Origin: Sphingobacterium cellulitidis
GTDB lineage: Bacteria; Bacteroidota; Bacteroidia; Sphingobacteriales; Sphingobacteriaceae
NCBI GenBank assembly: GCA_002245855.1
Contig: NOUX01000010.1
Span: 121,244-185,243, forward strand
Reading direction: 5' to 3'
Length of the DNA: 64,000 bases
Shown: positions 7,249-16,573 of the stretch, piece by piece
Layout: every line of letters begins with the position of its first letter
Numbering within the stretch: the first letter of the stretch is position 1
Notes under the pieces: generated by a model
What the model saw: only the letters and a program-made list of their open reading frames with translations
The model's database searches: none
Told to the model about the DNA's origin: nothing
Made by a program: the position numbers and the translations under genes

Positions 7249-7443
7249 TCTCAAAAAACGAGAGAAAATAAAATTTCTATGCAATTGCAGAGCGTCTATC
7301 AAGAAGAAAGGCGACCATCCGTTGAAGGTCGCTCTTACCAAACCAATTATTAACCTTGGCCAAACGGCCCCGTAGTTATAGTAATCAAATGTAAAAAAAG
7401 GTAGAAATTTCAGCAAGTAATCCTTTAATTATGTTTCTCCCCT

Positions 7444-7478
7444 ACCCTTCTTTTGCGTCCTGTCTCCTTCGGCAGACC
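7444..7478 (+). repeat. right copy of a 35-bp direct repeat flanking higBA
   Basis: It matches 6421-6455 at 31 of 35 positions (ACCCTTCTTTTG, then CTCCTTCGGCAGACCA). It lies about 195 bases after higA and 135 before nrdI. The 7249-7443 interval otherwise holds only a weak hairpin at 7311-7332. Confidence 0.7.
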
Positions 7479-7612
7479 ATCCTTCGCTGTTTTTTCCGGC
7501 GTGATTTTCAATAAATGTTTTACTTTTTTTCGTTGATGAATTAAAATAACTTTTGTGTTTTGATTAAGTTGCAATAATTGTATACTTTAATATTATTAAA
7601 ACACCTCTCCTT

Positions 7613-8008
7613 ATGGCTGTATATTACGATACAAAAACTGGAAATGTCAGAAATTTTATTAAAAAGTTATTGGCTATGGCTAGTAATATGATAGCAATTA
7701 ATATTAATGATATTAATGAAGGTGATGTGTTATTGCCAGGACATTTGATAACTTATACCACCGGTTCAGGATCAGTGCCAGTAACTACGCAGTATTTTAT
7801 GGAAAGAAACTTTCAATCCGTATTATCTATATCAGCCTCAGGAAATAAAAACTGGGGAAAGAATTTTTCGGTGTCGGGTGACATTTTAGCTGAAAGATAT
7901 GCTTTATTTTTAGTGCATAAATTTGAGATGACAGGTTTTGAGGAAGATGTCAAGAAGGTCTTAAAGGATATTTTTTCAATTGAAGAATGTCGTAGCAGGA
8001 TCTTATAA
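7613..8008 (+). CDS. nrdI: NrdI flavodoxin, orphan
   Basis: The 131-residue protein matches NrdI, the flavodoxin that helps assemble the dimanganese-tyrosyl radical cofactor of class Ib ribonucleotide reductase. Visible features are YYDTKTGNVRNFIKKL at the start (FMN phosphate loop region), LITYTTGSGSVPVTTQYF, SISASGNKNWGKNFSVSGD (flavin ring loop) and LVHKFEMTGFEEDVKKV at the end. Normally nrdI sits beside nrdE and nrdF (and often nrdH); none of these lies in this window. The gene is AT-rich and follows the toxin-antitoxin module, so recent acquisition is plausible. Whether it serves a reductase encoded elsewhere cannot be told here. The 8009-8165 interval shows nothing. Confidence 0.87.
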   Translation: MAVYYDTKTGNVRNFIKKLLAMASNMIAININDINEGDVLLPGHLITYTTGSGSVPVTTQYFMERNFQSVLSISASGNKNWGKNFSVSGDILAERYALFLVHKFEMTGFEEDVKKVLKDIFSIEECRSRIL

Positions 8009-8165
8009 ACTAAATAAGAAATTAATAAATGGACTCAAGAAGGTGTTATGCTTGTCTGACTCAATTTCTGACCTGGTTAAAGAACCTTCAAATTTCCAAC
8101 AACCCAATTCCTGACTCGTTGAAGAACAAGATAAAAGTTGGTTTACCGAAAACGAAAGTTCTGAT

Positions 8166-10142
8166 CTAAACGGATAATTCAATATTGACAATTGTCCCTT
8201 CTCCAGGCATGACGTCATAATCCAAAGCCCCTCTCATCAAATCTACTCGGTTTTGAATATTACTCAGTCCCATTCCTTTTGAGGCCTGAGCACGAGAAAG
8301 ATCAAAACCTCTCCCATTATCTTCAACCGTTATAAGAATTTGATCTTCATTTTGTATACACTGAACCAAAATATGGTTGGCATTGGCATGCTTCAACGCA
8401 TTGCTTAGCAACTCCTGAATGACACGATAGATATTCACCTGATAATGTTGATTCAATGCGGTATCAAGCCCTTCGGTTTTGAGTTCAATTTCCACATTAG
8501 GGTTGGATAATGCCGTACACAAGTCTTTCAATGCGACATTTAAGCCGCTACTCAATAGATTGGTCGGCATCATATTATGGGCAATGCGTCTTAATTCTAC
8601 AATGGATTTATCCAATTGATCGACCGTTTGGTCTATTTCGGTTTCTTGATACTGTGTCTGAATTCCGGAGAGTTTCATTTTTATTCCCGATAATGCCCCT
8701 CCAAGCCCATCATGCAAATCCTGCGCAATTCGTTGTCTTTCCTTGTCCTCACCTTCTAAAAAAGCCTTGGTTACCTGTAACTCCCGCTGTTGCTCCAATT
8801 CTTTGAACTTGAACTCGTTTGCTATCTTTTGATTTTTCAGGATATTATTTAAATATAAAAAGCCCAATAAAAAGACTGCCGCTCCAACAGACATCAGCAA
8901 AACCCATAGCCTTTGGTTTTTTTGGACCAATTCTGCGGCTTGCTTTTCTGCCTGCAGTTGATTGATCTGCTTCTCTTTTTCAACAGACTGATATTTATTC
9001 TCCATATCAAGCATATCTTTCTTATAATCGGCCGCATGCAAGCTATCGCTGACAGAAATATACCTCTGAGACCATTCAAAGGCAGCTTTCATATTCCCCG
9101 TTTTCGCATAGGTATTAGCTAGTAAATTGGCATAGGAATTACGATCTGAAGGGAGTAAGATTGTACTTTTTAATAAATCCTGCATCACCACGATTGCCTC
9201 ATTATAACGTCCTGTTTTTCTAAGGGTTTCAAATTTGGCGAACTTTGCCCTGTTGATATAAAAGTTTTCGGTTACCCCGCCCTGGAAAGCAATTGCCTTG
9301 TCAAAGCTCCTGATTGCTGATTCATAATCGCCAGTTTTCTCATAATAAACCCCTTCTGGATAGTAATAAAACAATAAAACATTAGATTCAGGGTAATTCT
9401 TTAAAACCGAATAAGCTTCATCCAGATAGGTCTTACTCTCTTTTAGATTATTTAGATACAGATTATTCTCAGCTAGAATTATAGTGACCTCCATTACTCC
9501 TTCTAATTTGGCGACCTCACTCTCGCTGGGGGCTTCCTTAAATAACAACAAAGCATCCTTTAGATATTCATTGGCTTTCTCTCTTTCCGAAGCATTCAAT
9601 AAACTGATGCCAACAAATTTGCTGGCATTTCCTTCGCTAAACTTATCCTTGGACTCTTTTGCCAAAGGCAATGCATGATTTATATAGGCATCCATCCCTC
9701 CTTTTTCATTTCCTTGTAGTTGTTTAATTGTCCCTCGTATCAACCAAAGACCACTCTGTATTTTCTTAGACTCCTCAGAATTTACTGTTTTTAAGAGACT
9801 ATCAGCCACGATTAATTGAGAATCAATCTTTGCTATGTCTGCCAAGCCAAGGTCATAGTATGCCTGATAGTACTTCCCGGAGCCTAGTAAAAGATTATTC
9901 CCGTTCGAATAGCGTAATCCTTCCTCTAAACGCTGTTTAGAGAGTTCCATATTTCTATACTTTTTGTAGAAATACGATAATCTAAATGCATTCATCGCCT
10001 TAGCGCTATCAGTTTTAGCCTCTTTGAGTCTTTTTTCAAGCGTTTGCAGGTAATCTTTATCTTCGTAAATTTTAATTGAAAGTTGAGCGTGGCCTTGTAA
10101 ACCCCAACAAAGCAGGCAACACAGGAGGAATAGGTATTTCAT
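8166..10142 (-). CDS. TPR-containing sensor histidine kinase (HisKA_3 type)
   Basis: The 658-residue protein has a signal peptide (MKYLFLLCCLLCWGLQGHA), a long exported region of tetratricopeptide-like helices (about 25-400), a coiled segment, one membrane helix near 415-435 (VLLMSVGAAVFLLGFLYL), and a cytoplasmic kinase. The phospho-acceptor motif is RIAQDLHDGLGGALSGIKM near 480. The HATPase domain shows the N box ELLSNALKHANA, VEDNGRGFD and GMGLSNIQNRVDL. This is the NarX/DesK-like class common in Bacteroidota, which normally phosphorylates a NarL-type response regulator. No response regulator gene is adjacent, so it is an orphan. The ligand is unknown; the periplasmic TPR domain may sense a protein partner. 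Confidence 0.9.
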   Translation of the reverse strand: MKYLFLLCCLLCWGLQGHAQLSIKIYEDKDYLQTLEKRLKEAKTDSAKAMNAFRLSYFYKKYRNMELSKQRLEEGLRYSNGNNLLLGSGKYYQAYYDLGLADIAKIDSQLIVADSLLKTVNSEESKKIQSGLWLIRGTIKQLQGNEKGGMDAYINHALPLAKESKDKFSEGNASKFVGISLLNASEREKANEYLKDALLLFKEAPSESEVAKLEGVMEVTIILAENNLYLNNLKESKTYLDEAYSVLKNYPESNVLLFYYYPEGVYYEKTGDYESAIRSFDKAIAFQGGVTENFYINRAKFAKFETLRKTGRYNEAIVVMQDLLKSTILLPSDRNSYANLLANTYAKTGNMKAAFEWSQRYISVSDSLHAADYKKDMLDMENKYQSVEKEKQINQLQAEKQAAELVQKNQRLWVLLMSVGAAVFLLGFLYLNNILKNQKIANEFKFKELEQQRELQVTKAFLEGEDKERQRIAQDLHDGLGGALSGIKMKLSGIQTQYQETEIDQTVDQLDKSIVELRRIAHNMMPTNLLSSGLNVALKDLCTALSNPNVEIELKTEGLDTALNQHYQVNIYRVIQELLSNALKHANANHILVQCIQNEDQILITVEDNGRGFDLSRAQASKGMGLSNIQNRVDLMRGALDYDVMPGEGTIVNIELSV

Positions 10143-10336
10143 AAAATAGAATAAGTGTGTCAGTTTAATTTGTTGCGAAAGCTAAGTTATTGAATTCTAA
10201 GGAAATGTTCAATAGGTTTTAGGCATAAAAAAACGCCCATTCTAAAAATAGAATGTACGTTATGGTTGTATTATCAGGCGCTCATTTATTTAATGTCCAA
10301 ATGAGCGAAGGACATCTTGCGTATTTTTTATATTGT
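10143..10336. other. intergenic, weak hairpin
   Basis: Only a short inverted repeat, CATTCTA-AAAA-TAGAATG at about 10233-10250, preceded by seven A, is visible. On the minus strand the A run becomes T after the hairpin, so it could end transcription of the 10337-11028 remnant. Confidence 0.35.
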
Positions 10337-11028
10337 TTATTGAGGACAATCCATTCTTGAACGTCCATATGCTACACCCTTCATATTGGTAGGACCCGAG
10401 TTAACCTGTGTTGCTTCAACTTTATTGGGCCTGTAGTATTCCAGACTACTTCTGGATTTAAAAAAGCTCTATAATAATACCTTATTTTAGTTTTAAAGTC
10501 ATTATTGACGATTGGGCCTCTTCTTGTACCGAAGATCTCAAGCGGCTCCAATGGGCCATAATTTCCACGACTACCAAGCAATTCTATTTGTCCATTTTGA
10601 AGAATATGAATTCTGAAAATCGGACGTTCAGCATCACCTTTCAGGAAGTAGATAAAATCTACATCATTCCCTGTTGAGCTAGTTCCTGGTATACCCCATC
10701 TCGCTTAATCGCTTGCAAATCTTAAATTCTGAACCAATGGCGGCACATCATCATGCTTATCCACAAATTGGAAGTCATAACCCTGATTAGTATAATCTTT
10801 CTGTACCCAATTAGGGTTGGATGCGGTTCCTTGATTATTCTCTTGCCAAAACTCTCGTTTTAATAAAGGTTCTCCATTAATGATTAAGTTCAATGAATTA
10901 TCTAAGTAATAAACATCAAAGATAAATCCATAATCAGTAGGTGGAATATTGTCGAAAGTCTGAGATGCTCCATTTGATAAGTTGAAATTCTCTATATATA
11001 TGACCAATTGCAACAAAAAAATCAGCAT
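10337..11028 (-). pseudogene. remnant of a secreted repeat/adhesin-like protein
   Basis: A frame from ATG 11028 (107 codons) stops at an in-frame TAA at 10705 and then continues in the same frame as ARWGIPGTSSTGNDVDFIYF and GRLEP-like sequence (GNYGPLEPLEIFG). A one-base loss near 10440 then moves the frame to RPNKVEATQVNSGPTNMKGV and YGRSRMDCPQ, ending at TAA 10337. The pattern (YYLDNSLNLIINGEPL, VQNLRFASD, WGIPGT, then a GR-x-Y-GR-type C-terminus) resembles the ligand- or display-type C-terminal domain of large Bacteroidota surface proteins. The N-terminal bulk is absent. I read it as a decayed 3' fragment of such a gene. The family assignment is from memory of the pattern and is tentative. 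Confidence 0.5.
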
Positions 11029-11072
11029 AATAGAATTTTCTGCTTAATTAATATTAATTGCTTTTAAGCAAA

Positions 11073-14000
11073 CTATAAAATTCCCAGCAATTCTTCCTTG
11101 GATAAGGAGTTAAAAAATGAGGAGTCGGTTTGGATTAAATCTTGTGCTAATTGGGTTTTCCGCACTTGAAGTTTTAATATTTTTTCTTCGATGGTATTTG
11201 AACAGATCAACCGTACCGCAACGACATTTTTGGTTTGACCTATCCGATATGAGCGATCGATTGCTTGATTCTCCGCAGCCGGATTCCACCAAGGATCAAC
11301 CAGGTAAACATAATCAGCCTCTGTCAGGTTTAAACCTACCCCACCAGCCTTCAAACTGATTAGGAAGATCCTAATATCACTGTTGTTTTGAAAATTATGA
11401 ACCTTTTCGCCGCGGTCTTTAGTCTGTCCTGTCAGATATTCGAATGGAATACCCCTTAGTTCAAGCTCTTTCTTGATTAAATCCAACATCCCTACAAACT
11501 GCGAAAAAATCAAAATCTTATGTTCTTTTGATTTACTTTCTATTTGTTCCAGAATCACTTCAATCTTAACTGAACCAACGTCTGAATAGCCTCTTTTTAA
11601 TAGAACGGGAGAATTACAAATCTGTCTTAACTTAGTTAAGCCGGTCAGAACATGCATACTTTTATCCTTGATATCCTCTTCTTCAATAGCAGAGATGTAC
11701 TCCCTTAGCTCTGTTTCCCAGCTTTCATAGATTTTCCTTTGCTCACTATTCATTTCACAATAAATAAGCATTTCAGTCTTTTCAGGGAGCTCCTTGGCAA
11801 CTTGCTTTTTGGTTCTTCTTAAAATAAAGGGTTTCACCTTTTCCTGAAGTTCAATTGCTCTTTTACTATATTGAAACCGATCAATTGGAATGGCATAGGT
11901 ATCCTTGAAAAACTGTTTACTCCCCAGTAACCCTGGATTGGCAAAGGAAAGCTGTCCATAGAGGTCGAAGGTATTATTTTCAACGGGAGTTCCTGTCAAA
12001 ACAACCCTATTCCTTGCTTTCAGTAATCTGGCGGCCTTATATCGTTCTGAATTCGGATTCTTTATCGCCTGCGATTCATCCAAGAAAATATAATTAAACG
12101 TGAATTCCTTAAGGAATCGAATATCCGACAATAAAATTCCATAACTGGTTAAAACCACATCATAATCAGCGAATTTACGATGACTCTTTTCTCGGTCGGC
12201 CCCATAATGTTTCCATATTTTTAAGCTAGGCGCGAACTTAGAAATTTCCTCCTCCCAGTTGAACAGAAGCGAGGTGGGTACAACGACTAAATTAGTCTGG
12301 AAACCTTTCCTTTCTTTCTGTGATAATATAAAAGCTATAATTTGAAGGGTTTTACCTAAACCCATATCATCTGCCAAACAACCTCCGAAATTATACTGGT
12401 CCAAAAAAGAGAGCCAATTTAAACCTTGATGCTGATATTCCCTGAGCTCCGCATTTAGACCCCTAGGAATTGGAACATCTACTGCAAGGATTTCTCTCGA
12501 AAAGTCACTTTTCAACAGTTCAATCTCTTGCTTTACTTCCTCACTCAACAATTCATCTTCAAATATTTCAGAAACCTCCGAATAGTTGATTTTAGGAATA
12601 GTAATCATGTCCTGTTCTACATCTCCTACCCTAAAGTAAGCCGCAATTTTCTCAATCCATTCCTCAGGTAAAACACCAAGACTACCATCACCTAATATTA
12701 CATATTTACTCTTATTACGGATTGCCCGATGGATCTGCTGAAGTAATGCCTGTTGATTCCCATAGCCCACCTTTAGCTTGGCATTGAACCAATCTATCCC
12801 ACTGATAATTTCAATACTGACCTTCGCTTTATGCGAATTTATTTTATTGTTTTTGATTTCACTAAAACCAAGAATTTCAATTTCTTCTTCCCGCCAATAT
12901 TCGAATGCATTGATAAACCAATCATTGTCAACAAACCTGTTCTTATGCAGATAAAAATATTGAGCATCATCAATCTGCTCTACAAAATCAGGATGAGTAC
13001 CCATGATACTGGAAACCAGACTATCTTCTGCAGAATAGTCCCTCTGAACTTTGAATACATTGTTGTTTTGATCGGTATCAAACAACTGTTTCTTGGAATA
13101 AGTAGGTACTTCTATCTCACCATACCTCATTACTGGAGTGATTGCGATGTAATTCCCTTCTTGCTGTAGGTAAATGATTTTTTTCTGTAGATATTGCTTC
13201 TCTTTTAGCTGCGCCGGGCTAGCTTCACGGATGTAACTATAATTCACATGAACAATCTCCTCTAGCGGTGAAAGAATCGTTTCGGCAAATTCTTCATACT
13301 TTGTAGAATGGAGAATCAGAATTTCATTATTGGATTTAAAGAATTTGATAAGCTTCAATAAATCTGGATTATCAATGAAATAAAGACCTTTACGATAGTA
13401 AATAAAATAGTCGTTTCGAAGATTCAGCTGATTAAAAGGTAAACTGATGTCATTGAAAAACAATTCCCCTGTAATTTCATAGAATGGCTCTTTTTTAAAA
13501 ACATTCAGTTTTATCTCCGTCTTTAATATTTCTAGGTGAATTGGAATTAATGATTTCGAAGATATCGTTTCAGAAACTTTCCGGTCATGTAAAAAGACAT
13601 TTAATGCCAATGGATTTTTAATAATCAACTTCAACGCTTCAGCATCAGTTTCAACCTCATCTTCTGTAAACTTATTTTGAAAATACTGAATTGCGGTATA
13701 AAACTTTATCTCTTTAGGGTCATCAGTCTTCCATATTAATGGTTGTAAATCTACATTCTCTACTGGGTTCTTAATCTTTCCAGATTTAGTATGCTCTGCT
13801 TCCATTAACAGAAAACTCAGTTGAGTATAATACCGATGTCTTCCAAGAACCAAAATCTGCTCTTTCCCCGCAGTTTCTTCGGGTAAGTTTCTGAATCGTG
13901 AGACTTGTTTAGGTATAAGTTTATTACTTAATAATTGCTCATCATAAGGAATCAACTCCTTTATACGAGGTTCAATAATAAGCTTTGAATTTTCAAATTT

Positions 14001-14411
14001 CAGTACAAAATAGGAATCTAGATCAGGCTCATTTTCCAAGCCATAAGGCTTAGCAAAGTCCTTCAGTAAGGACAAACGAAATCCTGCATCAAAGAAAGCT
14101 TTGAATTCTCTTTCCTTTAATATCGCATGGATTACCTCCCCTTGATGTTCGCAGAGCCATTGAGATTGATTCCCACAAGTACAGCTTGTTGTAATGTTAT
14201 CTCGCGACTGAATAATATTTACCACGGGATAGTCTACTGAACCTCCCGTTTTGGTAAAAACACCTGCATTTAATTCCAAACTGATAGGGAAAATATGCTT
14301 ATAGTCCCTACTATCAATAAACCCTGCTCGTTCCACATGTTTTAAGATGTCGAATACGGAAAGTGTACTGAAATTAGTATTTGGAAGGATAAATTCCTTA
14401 GGCAAATTCAT
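11073..14411 (-). CDS. SWIM/SNF2 family DEAD-like helicase
   Basis: The 1112-residue protein is a Swi2/Snf2-type DNA-dependent ATPase that probably remodels protein-DNA complexes. A SWIM zinc finger (CTCG at about residue 70, then LCEH) lies near the N-terminus. A long middle region of unknown fold follows. The motor starts near 655: ADDMGLGKTLQIIAFI (Walker A, about 682), the DESQAIKNP box (about 780), LTGTPVENN, and in the second RecA lobe LKAGGVGLNLTEADYV with WWNPAAENQAIDRSYRIGQT. All ATPase motifs are intact. The predicted start in some callings is a TTG just before the ATG at 14411; I take the ATG. It stands alone, with no restriction or defence gene nearby, so a housekeeping repair or transcription role is more likely than defence. 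Confidence 0.92.
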   Translation of the reverse strand: MNLPKEFILPNTNFSTLSVFDILKHVERAGFIDSRDYKHIFPISLELNAGVFTKTGGSVDYPVVNIIQSRDNITTSCTCGNQSQWLCEHQGEVIHAILKEREFKAFFDAGFRLSLLKDFAKPYGLENEPDLDSYFVLKFENSKLIIEPRIKELIPYDEQLLSNKLIPKQVSRFRNLPEETAGKEQILVLGRHRYYTQLSFLLMEAEHTKSGKIKNPVENVDLQPLIWKTDDPKEIKFYTAIQYFQNKFTEDEVETDAEALKLIIKNPLALNVFLHDRKVSETISSKSLIPIHLEILKTEIKLNVFKKEPFYEITGELFFNDISLPFNQLNLRNDYFIYYRKGLYFIDNPDLLKLIKFFKSNNEILILHSTKYEEFAETILSPLEEIVHVNYSYIREASPAQLKEKQYLQKKIIYLQQEGNYIAITPVMRYGEIEVPTYSKKQLFDTDQNNNVFKVQRDYSAEDSLVSSIMGTHPDFVEQIDDAQYFYLHKNRFVDNDWFINAFEYWREEEIEILGFSEIKNNKINSHKAKVSIEIISGIDWFNAKLKVGYGNQQALLQQIHRAIRNKSKYVILGDGSLGVLPEEWIEKIAAYFRVGDVEQDMITIPKINYSEVSEIFEDELLSEEVKQEIELLKSDFSREILAVDVPIPRGLNAELREYQHQGLNWLSFLDQYNFGGCLADDMGLGKTLQIIAFILSQKERKGFQTNLVVVPTSLLFNWEEEISKFAPSLKIWKHYGADREKSHRKFADYDVVLTSYGILLSDIRFLKEFTFNYIFLDESQAIKNPNSERYKAARLLKARNRVVLTGTPVENNTFDLYGQLSFANPGLLGSKQFFKDTYAIPIDRFQYSKRAIELQEKVKPFILRRTKKQVAKELPEKTEMLIYCEMNSEQRKIYESWETELREYISAIEEEDIKDKSMHVLTGLTKLRQICNSPVLLKRGYSDVGSVKIEVILEQIESKSKEHKILIFSQFVGMLDLIKKELELRGIPFEYLTGQTKDRGEKVHNFQNNSDIRIFLISLKAGGVGLNLTEADYVYLVDPWWNPAAENQAIDRSYRIGQTKNVVAVRLICSNTIEEKILKLQVRKTQLAQDLIQTDSSFFNSLSKEELLGIL

Positions 14412-14575
14412 CAAATAAATGCTGTTAATTACAAAAAGTAAGAATACGAAAATTTGATCTTTCCACTATGGATTTTCTCATTTTTATAACCTAAATATTC
14501 AGAATAATTAATAATCTATTGAATCGTTAAATATTATTTACAGTCTGAGTAAATTTTATTTATATTGTATTTTAA

Positions 14576-15127
14576 ATGAGCAACTTAAACGGCAGATCTC
14601 CAGCGTCATTAATTGGCCAATCCACCCCAGGCATAACATTCTGGACCATCTTCGCAATTTTGATGGCCTTTGGCCTCCCCATATTAATTCATTCTAATCA
14701 GGGTGACTGGAAATACAATTATAATCGTCTCTTGATTTATGGATACCTATACGAAAGTCGAGGTGCCGGCTGGCGATATCTGGCTTTCTGGCACCCATAT
14801 GTCATCTCCCCAATCATGGGCTTAATCTACTTATTGATTATGATTTTTATGCAATCATTTATCGCAAAACCCGCTTCTTCTGACCGCTTATTGCTTTATG
14901 GAAAAGCTGTTGAAGCCACTATTGTCAATAGCCAAGAAACAGGTCTAACTGTTAATGATCTTCCACAAATAATAATTACCGTAGAGTTTTTAGACAATAA
15001 CAAAACTATTATCGCCTCTTTCAAAAAGCTATATAGTATTTTGAATCTTTCAAGTATTAGCGTTGGAAGCAAGATTAATATCCTCTATGATGCGCAAAAC
15101 CCTAATATTATTGAGCCAAATGAATAA
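14576..15127 (+). CDS. two-helix membrane protein, DUF3592-like
   Basis: The 183-residue protein has two membrane helices, about 21-38 (ITFWTIFAILMAFGLPILI) and about 77-95 (VISPIMGLIYLLIMIFMQSF), joined by a Tyr/Trp-rich loop. A soluble C-terminal domain (about 105-183) has the pattern GKAVEATIVNSQETGL, IIITVEFLDNN and VGSKINILYDAQNPNI, which resembles the DUF3592 fold of a small beta domain after membrane helices. Function unknown. Its stop overlaps the start of the lipoprotein gene at 15120 by eight bases, so the two are coupled. It is divergent from the SNF2 gene. Confidence 0.6.
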   Translation: MSNLNGRSPASLIGQSTPGITFWTIFAILMAFGLPILIHSNQGDWKYNYNRLLIYGYLYESRGAGWRYLAFWHPYVISPIMGLIYLLIMIFMQSFIAKPASSDRLLLYGKAVEATIVNSQETGLTVNDLPQIIITVEFLDNNKTIIASFKKLYSILNLSSISVGSKINILYDAQNPNIIEPNE

Positions 15128-15818
15128 GAAAATGAAAATAAATTATACGCTATATTTTATCCTGTTGGTTCTCATTAGTACTTTTTCAGCATGTCAGCAG
15201 ATCAAAAAAAGCTATGAAGAAACGATAAACCCGAAATCTCAAGAAAACAGTGATTCTAATGACAACCAAGGAACCATGAGTAGTACTACTACAATCGTTA
15301 CTACAGAAATATCATCCGATCCTCAAAAGAAAAATTATACCAGCATCTATGCAAGTCCTGAAAAACTGGACCAAATACAGGCTGAGCTTATGAATATGCC
15401 TAATTTAAAAGGTAAGAAAGTCAATGTTTATCAGGATTTATATTTCTATGATTTCCAAGGTGGAAGAATAACTATCAAAATTCAGGATCCGAACATCCCT
15501 GAGAATATTGATAGTTATCTTTATGCAAATGAAAAATGGAATGATCCGACCCCAGTAAAGATATCAGGCAATATAAAAATGATAGATTTCCTGTTTCCCC
15601 TAGATAAATTAAAGTTCTCCGTAGCCCACAGTATCCAAAAAACTATGGAAGAAGAGGCAAAAAACATCGAGGGCGGCGTCCCTTCAGATCATATCTATTT
15701 TACTCACATGCAAGTCGCAGGAATTTCTAATACGAATTGGTATTCATCAATTGCAGGTTCTAGAAAAGACCTCTATTTATATTTTGATGTGAATGGGAAT
15801 GAAACTTCTAGGAGGTAA
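15120..15818 (+). CDS. hypothetical lipoprotein
   Basis: With the ATG at 15120 (MNKKMKINYTLYF) the 232-residue protein has a lipoprotein signal ending LVLISTFSAC, with Cys as the lipidation site, then a Ser/Asn/Asp/Thr-rich linker (about 30-65) and a globular domain with TSIYASPEKLDQIQAELMNM and KVNVYQDLYFYDFQGGRI. A longer frame upstream lies inside the previous gene and is unlikely; ATG 15132 is also possible. No known family is recognised. The start overlaps the stop of the membrane protein, suggesting they act together in the envelope. Confidence 0.65.
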   Translation: MNKKMKINYTLYFILLVLISTFSACQQIKKSYEETINPKSQENSDSNDNQGTMSSTTTIVTTEISSDPQKKNYTSIYASPEKLDQIQAELMNMPNLKGKKVNVYQDLYFYDFQGGRITIKIQDPNIPENIDSYLYANEKWNDPTPVKISGNIKMIDFLFPLDKLKFSVAHSIQKTMEEEAKNIEGGVPSDHIYFTHMQVAGISNTNWYSSIAGSRKDLYLYFDVNGNETSRR

Positions 15819-15960
15819 AAATTTTCCTATACCGCCATCTACTTTCCACTCAAAAGTTAACTTATTATTCTGGTAATATATAAAAATCAAAAATCTATCC
15901 TAAATTAGTAGCTATAAACTTACCTATTTGAGCCATCATTAATATCTTTTCATAGCTATT

Positions 15961-16506
15961 ATGGAACAATTTGATAAAATATTTAAGGACTATTTTATTC
16001 GACTATGTTCGTATGCACACACCATAATTGGGTCTGAAGGTGTTGCAGAAGATATGGTACAGGAGGCTTTTATTGTATTATCTCAAAACCAAGAAATACT
16101 CAATAAACCTGAAGTAACAATCAAAAGTTTTCTTTACAGCTCAGTAAAACACATTTGTTTAAATCACGTTCGTAGAAGATCTATTGGACAGCGAATACAA
16201 AATGATACATTAATCCATGAAAAAGTAGATAAATCAGACTACTTAGAAGGATTAATTAAAGCAGAAATATTTGGCGAACTCCATAAAGAACTATCCAATC
16301 TACCAAAAAAATGCAAACGCATTTGCGAATTGATTTATCTAGAAGAAAAAAGCTATGAAGAAGCTGCCGAGGAATTAGATGTAAGCATAAACACCATTAA
16401 AACCCAAAGGCAAAGAGCATTGAAGTATTTGAAATCTAAATTCTTAATGGAATTTTCTTTCCTACTTTTTGCAAAACTATTGTGGCTGATTTACAGCAAC
16501 TTATAG
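15961..16506 (+). CDS. FecI-type ECF sigma factor of the SusCD locus
   Basis: The 181-residue protein has region 2 (about 10-75, with EDMVQEAFIVL and SFLYSSVKHICLNHVRRRS) and region 4 (about 115-165, with LPKKCKRICELIYLEEKSY and ELDVSINTIKTQRQRALKYL). Cys-rich LPKKCKRICEL is typical of Bacteroidota FecI paralogues linked to SusC genes. It is followed 67 bases later by a FecR anti-sigma gene and then SusC/SusD. By family knowledge, the sigma factor is held by FecR until the outer-membrane importer is loaded, then transcribes the importer operon. The C-terminal 18 residues are hydrophobic (FSFLLFAKLLWLIY), a common extension in this class. Confidence 0.92.
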   Translation: MEQFDKIFKDYFIRLCSYAHTIIGSEGVAEDMVQEAFIVLSQNQEILNKPEVTIKSFLYSSVKHICLNHVRRRSIGQRIQNDTLIHEKVDKSDYLEGLIKAEIFGELHKELSNLPKKCKRICELIYLEEKSYEEAAEELDVSINTIKTQRQRALKYLKSKFLMEFSFLLFAKLLWLIYSNL

Positions 16507-16573
16507 GATAATATAAAATTTATTATTTTTTCTTTCACCCTTTTTTCACTCTCAAGTTACTTAACGAAGAATT

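Noticed and set aside
8003-8218. 71-residue minus-strand frame overlapping the kinase end
   Set aside because: Low-complexity Ser/Leu composition, no start signal, overlaps the kinase gene in another frame.
11073-14411. Possible defence island around the SNF2 helicase
   Set aside because: No nuclease, methylase or other defence gene is adjacent; neighbours are a surface-protein remnant and small envelope proteins.
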